In this document: positions 1-7,220 of the stretch, one piece after another
Layout of the letters: each line of letters opens with the position of its first letter
How positions within the stretch are numbered: the stretch's first letter is position 1
Source of the DNA: Thiobacillus sp. UBA3361
Lineage (GTDB): Bacteria; Pseudomonadota; Gammaproteobacteria; Burkholderiales; Thiobacillaceae
NCBI GenBank assembly: GCA_002360535.1
Contig: DEQR01000026.1
Span: 1-20,023, forward strand
Direction: 5' to 3'
DNA length: 20,023 bases
Position numbers and translations under genes: made by a program
The notes under the pieces: generated by a model
What the model was told of the DNA's origin: nothing
The model's database searches: none
What the model saw: only the letters and a program-made list of their open reading frames with translations

Positions 1-1474
1 GCCGGCCCGGCATGTAGATGCCGGGCACCTGATCCAGGCGGCCGGGGGCGGTGTGGCATTGGGCGCAGGCCAGGGCGTCTTCCTTGGGGGCCACCATGTG
101 GGTGATGGGCCAGGACATCTCGGTGCGCAGGAAGTCCATCTTCCCCGAGTAGGGGGCGCCGGTGGTGGCCATGCCGCTGGCGATGGCCTTCTGCCAGTCG
201 AAGGTCTTCCAGAAGGCGGCGTCGTCCTGGCCGGCGGTGTGCAGGGTGACCAGGCTGTGGTTCACTGGGTCGTAGGGCTGGGAGCCCCGGAACACCTTCA
301 CCGGCCAGATCATGGAGCGGCCGTCGTCGGGCCCGCCCAGGAAGCGGTTGATGGGGATGATGCCGTCGCCCTTGTCCACCCGGTCGCCCACCAGGGTGTA
401 CTTCACCTGGCCGTTGAACCAGACGTACTCGGGCGGCACGTTCTCTCCCAGGGTGAAGTCACCCTTGCGGCTGTCGTAGATGACGTGGCCCTTGGCGTCC
501 TTCTTGGTAATGGGCTTGCCGTCCGGGCCCATCCGGCCGGCGGTGGACCAGTCCCAGCTGAGCTTGGTGGCCACCCCGCCCCGGGCGATGGCCGGGATGT
601 GGCAGGTCTGGCAGGCGATCCTGCCGGCGTGGCTGTTGAGCCGGGCCTGGGACTTGTGCGGCGCGTTGCCGTGGCAGGCCTGGCAGGTGGCCGGGTTGCG
701 GCCATCTTCCTTGCCGCGTATCAGCTTGCCGTCCTTGTCCTGGGCGGTGGGGGCGTAGCGGCTGCCGGCCACGTCGTGGTTCTTGCCCATGTGGCAGGTA
801 GCGCAGGTGAAGTTCAGGCCGGTGGCGTCCATGTGCACGTCCAGATGTGCCTCTGGCGCCTCCAGGGAACTGTCCAGGTCGCCGTGCTTCACCCCGTCGC
901 CGCCGCCGCCATGGAAGTGGCAGGCGCCGCAGGTGTCACGGCTGGTCTTGCCCACTTTCTGGGCCACCCGGGTCAGATCCACGGGCCTGACCTTCTTGCC
1001 CGAGCCGGGGGGGATCTCCATCTCCTGGTAGGCCGGGTGGCCGGCCTGGCCGGGGGCCTTCTTGTACTTGCCGGTGGTGTCGTGGCAGACCAGGCAATCC
1101 ACGTTCTCCTGGGCGGTAAAGTCGAACTGGTTGTCCTTCCAGCCGTAGCCCACGTGGCAGGAGGTGCAGAAGGCGTAATTGGGCGGCGCCGAGATGCAGA
1201 AGTTGTTCACCACGTGCTTCTTGCCCAGCACCTGCTTCTGCTCGGGGTTCAGGTATTCCCAGGTCCAGTGCTTGGTCTTGTGGATCTGCTTCGCCGCCTC
1301 GGTATGGCAGCCCAGGCAGGCGCGGGTCACCTCCGGCCCATTGGCGAAAGTTCTTTGCAGTTCTTTGAATTTGCTGTGATCGGCGGTGGATGCGTGGCCG
1401 GGAATGGCCAGAAACAAGGCGGCCAGTACGGCCGCGACAGGCACGAAATAACGTGCCAGGACAGGGTCCAGCAT
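1..1474 (-). CDS. otr: Octaheme c-type cytochrome, tetrathionate reductase family (partial at left edge)
   Basis: The reading frame from ATG at 1474 runs 491 codons to the window edge without a stop. Residues 1-28 form a signal peptide ending in PGHA, so the protein is exported to the periplasm. Eight CXXCH haem-attachment motifs start at Cys53, 103, 127, 182, 224, 264, 288 and 470, which is the full octaheme complement. The spacing and the AFCTSCHVGYGW and NVDCLVCH segments match what I recall of the Shewanella octaheme tetrathionate reductase (OTR) family. Those enzymes reduce tetrathionate, nitrite and hydroxylamine in vitro; their role in cells is unsettled. Cys93 is the only cysteine outside the haem motifs. 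A strong AGGAGG lies 6 bases before the start (1481-1486). The gene is monocistronic as far as visible. The missing C-terminus is probably short, because the last haem is already present. Octaheme nitrite reductase or a hydroxylamine oxidoreductase relative is a less likely alternative. Confidence 0.87.
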   Translation of the reverse strand, partial: MLDPVLARYFVPVAAVLAALFLAIPGHASTADHSKFKELQRTFANGPEVTRACLGCHTEAAKQIHKTKHWTWEYLNPEQKQVLGKKHVVNNFCISAPPNYAFCTSCHVGYGWKDNQFDFTAQENVDCLVCHDTTGKYKKAPGQAGHPAYQEMEIPPGSGKKVRPVDLTRVAQKVGKTSRDTCGACHFHGGGGDGVKHGDLDSSLEAPEAHLDVHMDATGLNFTCATCHMGKNHDVAGSRYAPTAQDKDGKLIRGKEDGRNPATCQACHGNAPHKSQARLNSHAGRIACQTCHIPAIARGGVATKLSWDWSTAGRMGPDGKPITKKDAKGHVIYDSRKGDFTLGENVPPEYVWFNGQVKYTLVGDRVDKGDGIIPINRFLGGPDDGRSMIWPVKVFRGSQPYDPVNHSLVTLHTAGQDDAAFWKTFDWQKAIASGMATTGAPYSGKMDFLRTEMSWPITHMVAPKEDALACAQCHTAPGRLDQVPGIYMPGR

Positions 1475-1493
1475 AGCGCTCCTCCTCGCTCCC

Positions 1494-1512
1494 CGGATGG
1501 GACAGCCATCCG
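1494..1512 (-). other. Leader hairpin before the octaheme cytochrome gene
   Basis: A perfect 7-bp inverted repeat, CGGATGG (1494-1500) and CCATCCG (1506-1512), encloses a 5-base loop. It ends 8 bases upstream of the Shine-Dalgarno sequence. In the transcript it would form just before the ribosome-binding site and might affect initiation or mRNA stability. A regulatory role is inferred only. Confidence 0.4.
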
Positions 1513-1560
1513 TCCGACGACGCCCGCCACTTCTTTCTCCCTCTGCGGGTCGAACCGTGC

Positions 1561-1615
1561 TCCCAGCATAGGAAGCCCAATCATAAAGTGCAATTAACTG
1601 ACTGTAATGCTGGGA
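1561..1615. promoter_or_regulatory. Candidate promoter of the octaheme cytochrome flanked by a 9-bp inverted repeat
   Basis: On the minus strand, TTGCAC and TATGCT are separated by exactly 17 bases, giving a modest sigma70-like promoter about 90 bases before the start codon. The region is bracketed by a perfect 9-bp inverted repeat, TCCCAGCAT (1561-1569) and ATGCTGGGA (1607-1615), with a 37-base spacer. The -10 hexamer overlaps one arm. The same repeat read on the plus strand is followed by TTTTTT, so it could instead be a long-loop terminator facing right, although no plus-strand gene ends there. Confidence 0.4.
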
Positions 1616-1644
1616 TTTTTTATTCTGGTGCGGTCGGCTGCGTC

Positions 1645-1673
1645 CGGGGATGGCGCGTGCCGCGCCATCCCCG
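1645..1673 (-). terminator. Strong hairpin downstream of the RTX gene
   Basis: The 12-bp perfect stem GGGGATGGCGCG / CGCGCCATCCCC (1646-1657 and 1661-1672) has a 3-base loop and is extended by one more C-G pair. It begins 18 bases after the RTX stop codon. It has the position and stability of a terminator but no adjacent U-tract on either strand. It may therefore act as a 3'-end stabiliser or an atypical terminator. Confidence 0.5.
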
Positions 1674-1690
1674 AAGTCTCGGTTCAGGGG

Positions 1691-4366
1691 TTAAAACAGG
1701 AAGTCGGTGCTATCCACCGCCGCGACATTGATGCCGAGCAGCACGAGGGTGTCGTCTCCGAGGCTGATCTCGGTGTTCGTGCCGACCTGCGCGAACATCA
1801 GGTCGGCGATGCCGGTGGCGCCGCTGGCATGGAAGTCGAGCTTGTCGTAGCCGTTCTGGAAATCGGCGACGGTGTCACGGCCCCAATCGGCGCCGGCCAC
1901 GAAGATGTCTTTGCCGTAGCCGCCGAACAGCAGGTCATCGCCGCCAAACCCGTCCAGGACGTCGTTGCCCGATTCGCCGCGGAGGGTTTCTCCCCCTGCG
2001 GTGCCGATGACGGTGTCGTTGCCGCCACCGGCATTTACCTCGATAGTGCCTACGAAGCCGCTCTGGCTGAAGTCGAAGCGGTTGGCGGCGCCGTCGCCCA
2101 GGATGCGTACCGGGCCGGCGGCGGCGCCGGCGTCGATGATTTCGATGCCGTTGGCCGCCTCGAAGCCGGTCATGCCGATGTCCACGCCGGCGCCGTAGGC
2201 GACGATCCGGTCAGTGCCGGCGCCGCCGCTGTAGGTGTCGTAGCCTTCGAAGCCGGAGGTTTTGTCTCCGCTCACCCGGAATACGTCGTCACCCTCGCCG
2301 CCGTCGAGTTGATCGTTGCCGCTGCCACCGTACAACACGTCGTCACCCTCGCCGCCGTCCATCCGGTCATTGCCGGAATCGCCGCGCAGGGTGTCATTGG
2401 CGCCGCTACCGGTGAGGGTGTCGTTGCCGCTTCCGCCGCCGATCTCCAGGGTCCCGATCAGATAGACGCCGTTGAAATCGAGGATGTTGGCGGCGCCGTC
2501 GCCCAGGATGCGCACCGGACCGGTGGCGCCGCCGGCGTCGATGATTTCGATGCCGTTGCCCGCGTCGAATCCGGTCATGCCAATGTCCACGCCGGCGCCG
2601 TAGGCGACGATCTGGTCGGTGCCGGCGCCGCCGGTATAGCTGTCGTAGCCTTCGAAGCCGGAGGTCTTGTCACCGGTGACCCGGAACACATCGTCACCGT
2701 CGCCGCCATCGACGCGGTCGTTGCCCTTGCCGGCGTAGATGAGGTCGTTGCCGGCGTTGCCGGCGAGATCGTCATCACCCGAGCCACCGTAGATCAGGTC
2801 GTCGCCGTCGCCGGCCGCAACCGTGTCGCGCCCGCTGCCGGCATTGATCTGTTCGTCGCGGCCGTCGCCCAGGAGGGTGTTGTCTCCACCGTCGCCGTAG
2901 GTGAGCACCTTCAGGCCGTGGAAGACGTTCAGCCAGCTGGCGACGTCGTCGAGGGTGGCGTTGGGGTCGCCGTCCTCGTTGAGGAAACGGCCGTTCTCGA
3001 TGGCGAAACCCAGGTGGTAGATGCCGTCGGCCACCGTATTGAGCAGGTTCTTGTTGAAGAAACGGATGCTGCCGCCGTCGTTCTGTACCAGGTGATAGCC
3101 GGTTTCGTAGCCACCCTCGTCGTCGCCGTGCAGCGCCGTCCAGGTCGCCTTGAGGGTTTCGTCGCCCTGGATGAGGGCGTTCATGGCGCGCAGGTCCTCG
3201 ATGGTGATCCACTTGTCGGCCGCGGCGCCGGTCTGGCCGATCAGGTTGACGATGATGTGGTTCATGGCGTCGGCGGCGGCCGCGCCGTCAACGATGTCTC
3301 CGGCATTGGTGCAGCGCGCCAGTCCGGTATCGAGCTTGATCAGATCGACGAGGTTGTCCAGGCCGGTACCCGTCGTGGACTGGTCAATGTAGAAGTAGTT
3401 CAGCCAATCGGCCACGTCGGTGACTGTGGCATTGGGTTGCCCGTCCTCATTGAGGAGACGGCCTTCCCGGAGTTCGAAGCCCAGGTGGTAAATACCGTCG
3501 GCGACGGTGTTGACAAGGTTCTTGCCGAAGTACTTGGTGTTGGCGCCGTCGTTTTGCACCCGGTGGAAACCGGTTTCCGAGCCTTTTTCGTCGTCGCCGT
3601 GCAGTTCGGTCCAAAGGGCCTGTCGTGGGCCGCCGTCGTGGAGATAGCCGTTCAGCGTTTCGACATCCTCCGCCGAGATCCAGTTGTCCTGGGCCACGCC
3701 GGTGGCGGTGATCGCCTCCGCTAGCAGTTTGTTCATACCGTTGGCGGCGTCGGCGCCGGCGGCGATATCCTGGTCGGAAATCCTCGCGTCCAGGCCCTTG
3801 TCGGCCATGATCATGTCGGTGAGCCGGTCCAGGCCGGTCTCGGTGGTGGAGTGGTCGGTGTAGAACTGGGTCAGCCAGTCCGCCACGTCCTGGACGGTGG
3901 CGTTCTCGTCGCCATCTTCGTTCAGGAAGCGGCCGTTACGGACGGCGAAGCCCATGTGGTAGATGCCGTCGGCGACGGTGTTGACCAGGTTGTCGCCGCG
4001 ATAGGCAGTGGTTGCGCCATCGTTCTGGACCAGATGGAAGCCCGACGACTGACCATTCCCGTCGTCGCCGTGCAGGGTGGTCCAGGCGCCAGAATGCTGG
4101 GCCTGGATGTGGGCGTTCATGGCCATCACTTCCTGGACCGTGAATACCCCATCGGCAGACGCGCCGGTGGCGTTGGCCGCCTCCTTGATCAGGTTGTTGA
4201 GTTGGTCCGCGGCGATGGCCCCGGCCTTGGTTTCCTGGCCATCGTTGGCACCGGCGAGACCGGTGTCGGCCTGAATGTATTTGACCAGCTGATCCAGTCC
4301 CGTCCCGGTGGTGCCGATGGCGGGTTCAGTCAGCAGGGAATAGGTATTGGCGCACGAAGAAGACAT
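1691..4366 (-). CDS. Secreted RTX calcium-binding protein with three N-terminal 157-residue repeats
   Basis: The protein has 891 residues and no Sec signal peptide. Its C-terminal half carries glycine/aspartate-rich RTX nonapeptides in three blocks (about 491-560, 642-696 and 778-825), such as GGSGNDQLDGGEGDDVF, which fold as calcium-binding beta-rolls. The hydrophobic C-terminus ends DSTDFLF, as expected of a type I secretion signal, so export by an unlinked T1SS is likely. The N-terminal half consists of three tandem units (about 22-178, 179-335, 336-483). In each, LHGDD (98, 255, 412) and NTVADGIYH (129, 286, 443) recur with an exact 157-residue period, and an EF/dockerin-like acidic loop follows (D151, D308, D465). 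I recall similar units in large bacterial RTX and haem-peroxidase proteins, but no peroxidase domain is present. GGAG lies 7 bases before the ATG. Function is unknown; an adhesin, surface-layer or matrix role is possible. Confidence 0.85.
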   Translation of the reverse strand: MSSSCANTYSLLTEPAIGTTGTGLDQLVKYIQADTGLAGANDGQETKAGAIAADQLNNLIKEAANATGASADGVFTVQEVMAMNAHIQAQHSGAWTTLHGDDGNGQSSGFHLVQNDGATTAYRGDNLVNTVADGIYHMGFAVRNGRFLNEDGDENATVQDVADWLTQFYTDHSTTETGLDRLTDMIMADKGLDARISDQDIAAGADAANGMNKLLAEAITATGVAQDNWISAEDVETLNGYLHDGGPRQALWTELHGDDEKGSETGFHRVQNDGANTKYFGKNLVNTVADGIYHLGFELREGRLLNEDGQPNATVTDVADWLNYFYIDQSTTGTGLDNLVDLIKLDTGLARCTNAGDIVDGAAAADAMNHIIVNLIGQTGAAADKWITIEDLRAMNALIQGDETLKATWTALHGDDEGGYETGYHLVQNDGGSIRFFNKNLLNTVADGIYHLGFAIENGRFLNEDGDPNATLDDVASWLNVFHGLKVLTYGDGGDNTLLGDGRDEQINAGSGRDTVAAGDGDDLIYGGSGDDDLAGNAGNDLIYAGKGNDRVDGGDGDDVFRVTGDKTSGFEGYDSYTGGAGTDQIVAYGAGVDIGMTGFDAGNGIEIIDAGGATGPVRILGDGAANILDFNGVYLIGTLEIGGGSGNDTLTGSGANDTLRGDSGNDRMDGGEGDDVLYGGSGNDQLDGGEGDDVFRVSGDKTSGFEGYDTYSGGAGTDRIVAYGAGVDIGMTGFEAANGIEIIDAGAAAGPVRILGDGAANRFDFSQSGFVGTIEVNAGGGNDTVIGTAGGETLRGESGNDVLDGFGGDDLLFGGYGKDIFVAGADWGRDTVADFQNGYDKLDFHASGATGIADLMFAQVGTNTEISLGDDTLVLLGINVAAVDSTDFLF
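2081..2723 (-). repeat. Internal 405-bp-period duplication in the RTX gene
   Basis: Two copies of a segment encoding KTSGFEGYD...GTD..VAYGAGVDIGMTGF lie 405 bases (135 residues) apart. The protein copies begin near residues 562 and 697. The nucleotide copies (about 2081-2318 and 2486-2723) remain very similar, with mostly silent differences. This indicates a fairly recent duplication of a beta-roll plus linker unit, or gene conversion between copies. Confidence 0.8.
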
Positions 4367-4441
4367 GGCGATTCTCCAGAAAGGTGTTGAAGCACATGAA
4401 TGCTCGACCGCCGCGTGCGCTCCCCGGATATCGTGATCAGT

Positions 4442-4465
4442 CGGCCGGTGATTGCCACCGGGCCG
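4442..4465 (-). other. Hairpin in the RTX mRNA leader
   Basis: CGGCCGGTG (4442-4450) and CACCGGGCCG (4456-4465) pair with one bulged base around a 5-base loop. The structure lies within the roughly 118-base leader expected from the candidate promoter at 4491-4519. It could stabilise the transcript or affect translation. No known riboswitch was recognised. Confidence 0.4.
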
Positions 4466-4490
4466 CTAATTTCTACGGCCGAACAAGACC

Positions 4491-4522
4491 TTTTTATCCG
4501 TATTGTGTTACGTCCGCAATAC
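4491..4522 (-). promoter_or_regulatory. Candidate RTX promoter overlapped by an operator-like inverted repeat
   Basis: On the minus strand, -35 TTGCGG (4514-4519) and -10 TAAAAA (4491-4496) are separated by exactly 17 bases. A perfect 6-bp inverted repeat, GTATTG (4500-4505) and CAATAC (4517-4522), with an 11-base spacer, covers the -35 and spacer. That geometry suits a dimeric repressor or activator. The regulator is unknown. Confidence 0.45.
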
Positions 4523-4523
4523 A

Positions 4524-4568
4524 CCCTGCCAGGCCTTGCCGGGCAGGGAGAAATGGCCGTTTCGGCCA
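4524..4568 (-). terminator. Two hairpins downstream of ybbP
   Basis: About 95 bases after the ybbP stop, the minus strand carries TGGCCG-AAA-CGGCCA (4554-4568) followed by TTTCTCC. A second stem, CCCTGCC / GGCAGGG (4524-4548), follows. They sit immediately before the RTX promoter and could insulate it from ybbP transcription. The U-tract is short, so this is a weak intrinsic terminator call. Confidence 0.35.
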
Positions 4569-4664
4569 GTGTTTTCGCGGGTGTCAGGGTCGAGATGCCC
4601 GCCTGTCAATGCTCCCGGGACGGTGGGTCACCGGGCAGAGGGCCATGCCCCGCCACCGGGGCGC

Positions 4665-7220
4665 TCATCCCTCCCGCAGACTGACCATGGGCGGTGCGTT
4701 CAGTACCGTGCGCAGTCCCGCCAGGGCGTTCAGGGCCACGCAGCCCAGGCCCAGGGCGGGGCCGGCCAGCCAGAGCCAGGGGTCGGGGGCGTAGTCCAGC
4801 TCGAACACCCGCGCCGCCAGCACGGCGCCGATGGCCGCGGCGGCGGTGGACGCCAGCAGACCGGACAACAGGCCCAGCACCGCGAATTCGGCCAGCAGGG
4901 CACCCCGCAGCTGGGGCCGGGCGGCACCCAGGGCGCGCAACAGGGCGGCCTCCCGCAGGCGCTCGTCCCGGGTGCTGACCAGGGCGGCGTAGAGCACCAG
5001 CACCCCGGCGGCCAGGGCGAACAGGAACACCGTCTGCACGGCCCCCACCAGCCGCTCCATCCAGTCCAGGGCCTGGGTCAGGATGGCCGTGGTGTCGATC
5101 ACGGTGAGATTGGGCAGCTCCCGCACCAGGCCGTTCAGGTCCTTGGCCCGGTCGGCCGGCAGGTGGAAGCTGGTCAGGTAGCTGGCGGGCATGTCCCGCA
5201 GCAGGGCCGGGGTGGTGATGACGAAGAAGTTCACCCGCATGCTGTCCCAGTCCACCGCCCGCAGATTGGTGACCGGGGCGCTGAAGGTCTCGCCGGCTAC
5301 GCTCCAGGTCAGCCGGTCCCCCAGGCGGATGCCCAGGGTCTGGGCGATGCCCGTCTCCACCGACAGGGCGCCGCCTGCCAGGTCGGCGCCGCCGAACCAG
5401 CGCCCGGCGGTGAGGCGGTTGTGGCCGGGCAGACCGGCCATATAGGACAGGTTGAACTCCCGTTCCGCCAGCCGCCGGGCCCGGTCCTCCGGGTAGTCTT
5501 CCGGGACGACGGGCCGGCCGTTGATGGCCAGCAGCCGGCCGCGCACCATGGGGTAGAGCTCGGGCACCGCCAGGCCCCGGCCGGTGAACCAGGCACCCAG
5601 GGCGTCCCGCTGCTCCGGCTGGATGTTGATGATGAAGCGGTTGGGGGCGTCGGCCGGCGTCTTGCCGCGCCAGGCGTCCAGCAGGTCGCCCCGGGTGAAG
5701 GCCAGCAGCAGCAGGGCGGTGAGGCCCAGGGCCAGGGCGGCGGTCTGCACCCCGTTGGCCGCCGCCCGGCGGCCTAGGCTGGCCAGGCCGTAGCGCCAGG
5801 CGAAGCTGCCGGCGCCGCGGCCCAGGCGGCCCAGCAGGCGCAGCAGGACCAGGCCGATCAGGGTGAAGGTCAGGCCGGCGGCCAGGAAGCCGCCCAGGGT
5901 CCAGGCCGCCAGACGGGCGTCGCCGGTCTGCCAGACCAGCAGGGCGGCCAGGACCGCCAGCCCGGCCAGGGAGAGGATGAGGGCGCCGCTTTCCAGGGGT
6001 AGGGCCTCCCGGCGCAGCACCCGCAGGGCGGGCACCCGCTTCAGGCGCCACAGGGGCGGCAGGGCGAAGCCCAGCAGCAGCAGGTAGCCGGCCAGCCAGC
6101 CCTGCAGGGCCGGCAGGGGGGAGGGTGCAGGCAGGTCGGCCCCCAGAAGTTCGCCCATCACCCGGCCCAACAGGGCCTGGGCGGCGTAGCCCAGCAGCCC
6201 CCCCAGACCGCCGCCCAGGGCCCCCAGGAGGAGCAGCTGGCCGCCGAACAGGCCCACCAGCCGGGCCTGGGTCGCCCCCAGGCAACGCATCACCGCATAG
6301 CCGTCCAGATGGCGCGAAACGTAGCGCCGGGCGGCCAGGTGCATGGCGGTGGCGGCCAGCACCACCGCCAGCAGGGCGGCCAGTCCGAAGAAGCGTTGTG
6401 CCCGGTCCAGGCCGGAGCGCAGTTCGGGCCGGGCGTTGTCCAGGCCCTGGAGCTGTTGGCCCCGTTGCAGGCGGGGCGAGAGCCAGGCCCGGTAGGCGGC
6501 GACCGCTTTCTTGCCGCCGGCCAGGTGGAACTGGTAGTTCACCCGGCTGCCCTCCTGGACCAGGCCGGTGGCGGGCAGGTCTTCCAGGCGCATCATGACC
6601 CGGGGGGCGAGGTCGAACTGCACCAGGCCCCGGTCCGGTTCCGCGTCCAGGCGGGCGACCAGGGTGAAGCGGGTGTCGCCCAGTTCGATGGGGTCGCCGA
6701 CGCGGGCGCCGGTGAGGTCGAAGAACCGCGAGTCGGCCCAGACGGTGCCGGGGGCGGGGCCGTGGTTGATCTCCGTGCGGGTGGCGTTGGCAAGGCGGCC
6801 TGTTCGACCGCCACCCTCACCCCCGGCCCCTCCCCCGGCGGGGGAGGGGAGCCCGGTGCTGATCTGGATCCGGCCGCTCAGGGGATAGCCCTCGTCCACC
6901 GCCCGCAGGGACACCAGCTGGGCGGCCTGGACGTCGCCCCGGCCGGTCCGGGCCATGCTCACGAGGCGCCGGCTCTCCGCCACCCTCAGTCCTAGTCCGA
7001 CGGCCTCCAGGCGCCATTCGGTGGGCGGCGGGTGGTCGGATTGCAGCAGCAGGTCGCCCCCCAGCAGGGTGTGCACGTCCCGCTCCAGGGCGAGGCGCGC
7101 CCGGTCGGCCAGGAAGCCGACACTGGTGATGCTCATGACCGACACCACCAGGGCGGCCAGCAGCACCCGCAGTTCGCCGGCGCGCCAGTCCCGCAGCAGC
7201 AGCCGCCAGGCCAGTCTCAT
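4665..7220 (-). CDS. ybbP: ABC transporter permease, YbbP/FtsX-like (COG3127-type)
   Basis: An 851-residue inner-membrane permease of the FtsX/MacB-like superfamily. One transmembrane segment (about 17-39) is followed by a large periplasmic domain. Then come a cluster of helices (about 272-508), a second periplasmic domain (about 515-720) and C-terminal helices (about 727-840). The pattern and segments such as RGDLLDAW, FIINIQPEQ and RAVDWDSMRVNFF align with E. coli YbbP as I remember it. It pairs with the ATPase YbbA, with start and stop overlapping as ATGA, so translation is probably coupled. The family is annotated as linked to lysophospholipase L1 (TesA), which is divergent here; the real substrate is not established. 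Oddity: residues 124-139 (LPSPAGGGAGGEGGGR) are encoded by a REP-like palindromic DNA element and are absent from the E. coli protein. Confidence 0.93.
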   Translation of the reverse strand: MRLAWRLLLRDWRAGELRVLLAALVVSVMSITSVGFLADRARLALERDVHTLLGGDLLLQSDHPPPTEWRLEAVGLGLRVAESRRLVSMARTGRGDVQAAQLVSLRAVDEGYPLSGRIQISTGLPSPAGGGAGGEGGGRTGRLANATRTEINHGPAPGTVWADSRFFDLTGARVGDPIELGDTRFTLVARLDAEPDRGLVQFDLAPRVMMRLEDLPATGLVQEGSRVNYQFHLAGGKKAVAAYRAWLSPRLQRGQQLQGLDNARPELRSGLDRAQRFFGLAALLAVVLAATAMHLAARRYVSRHLDGYAVMRCLGATQARLVGLFGGQLLLLGALGGGLGGLLGYAAQALLGRVMGELLGADLPAPSPLPALQGWLAGYLLLLGFALPPLWRLKRVPALRVLRREALPLESGALILSLAGLAVLAALLVWQTGDARLAAWTLGGFLAAGLTFTLIGLVLLRLLGRLGRGAGSFAWRYGLASLGRRAAANGVQTAALALGLTALLLLAFTRGDLLDAWRGKTPADAPNRFIINIQPEQRDALGAWFTGRGLAVPELYPMVRGRLLAINGRPVVPEDYPEDRARRLAEREFNLSYMAGLPGHNRLTAGRWFGGADLAGGALSVETGIAQTLGIRLGDRLTWSVAGETFSAPVTNLRAVDWDSMRVNFFVITTPALLRDMPASYLTSFHLPADRAKDLNGLVRELPNLTVIDTTAILTQALDWMERLVGAVQTVFLFALAAGVLVLYAALVSTRDERLREAALLRALGAARPQLRGALLAEFAVLGLLSGLLASTAAAAIGAVLAARVFELDYAPDPWLWLAGPALGLGCVALNALAGLRTVLNAPPMVSLREG
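6812..6851. repeat. REP-like palindromic repeat inserted in frame in ybbP
   Basis: CCCCTCCCCC (6827-6836) and GGGGGAGGGG (6840-6849) form a perfect 10-bp stem with a 3-base loop, flanked by CCCTCACCCCCGG. This motif family, CCCTCACCCC with a C-rich/G-rich palindrome, is a common dispersed intergenic repeat in many proteobacterial genomes. Here it lies inside the coding frame and encodes a Gly/Pro-rich insert without breaking the gene. Confidence 0.7.

Larger units (their letters stand above)
4367..4664. other. Intergenic region between ybbP and the RTX gene
   Basis: This 298-base gap has no convincing gene. Reading the minus strand, it holds the possible ybbP terminators, then the RTX promoter with its inverted repeat, then a leader containing a GC-rich hairpin. 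Short open frames here lack a convincing ribosome-binding site and codon bias. Confidence 0.6.

Noticed and set aside
53..1597. Long plus-strand open frame opposite the octaheme cytochrome
   Set aside because: It is the complement of eight CXXCH-coding segments; the minus frame has the signal peptide, Shine-Dalgarno and haem motifs.
1700..2900. Regularly repeated short motifs that could suggest a CRISPR array
   Set aside because: The repeats are in-frame nonapeptide codons of variable sequence, not constant repeats with unique spacers.
1607..3724. 705-codon plus-strand frame opposite the RTX gene
   Set aside because: Its Val/Ala/Gly-rich sequence is the mirror of RTX repeats in GC-rich DNA; no domain and no start signal.
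4503..5777. Gln/Gly-rich 424-codon frame on the plus strand
   Set aside because: It is opposite ybbP, which has clear homology; the composition is typical of antisense GC-rich frames.
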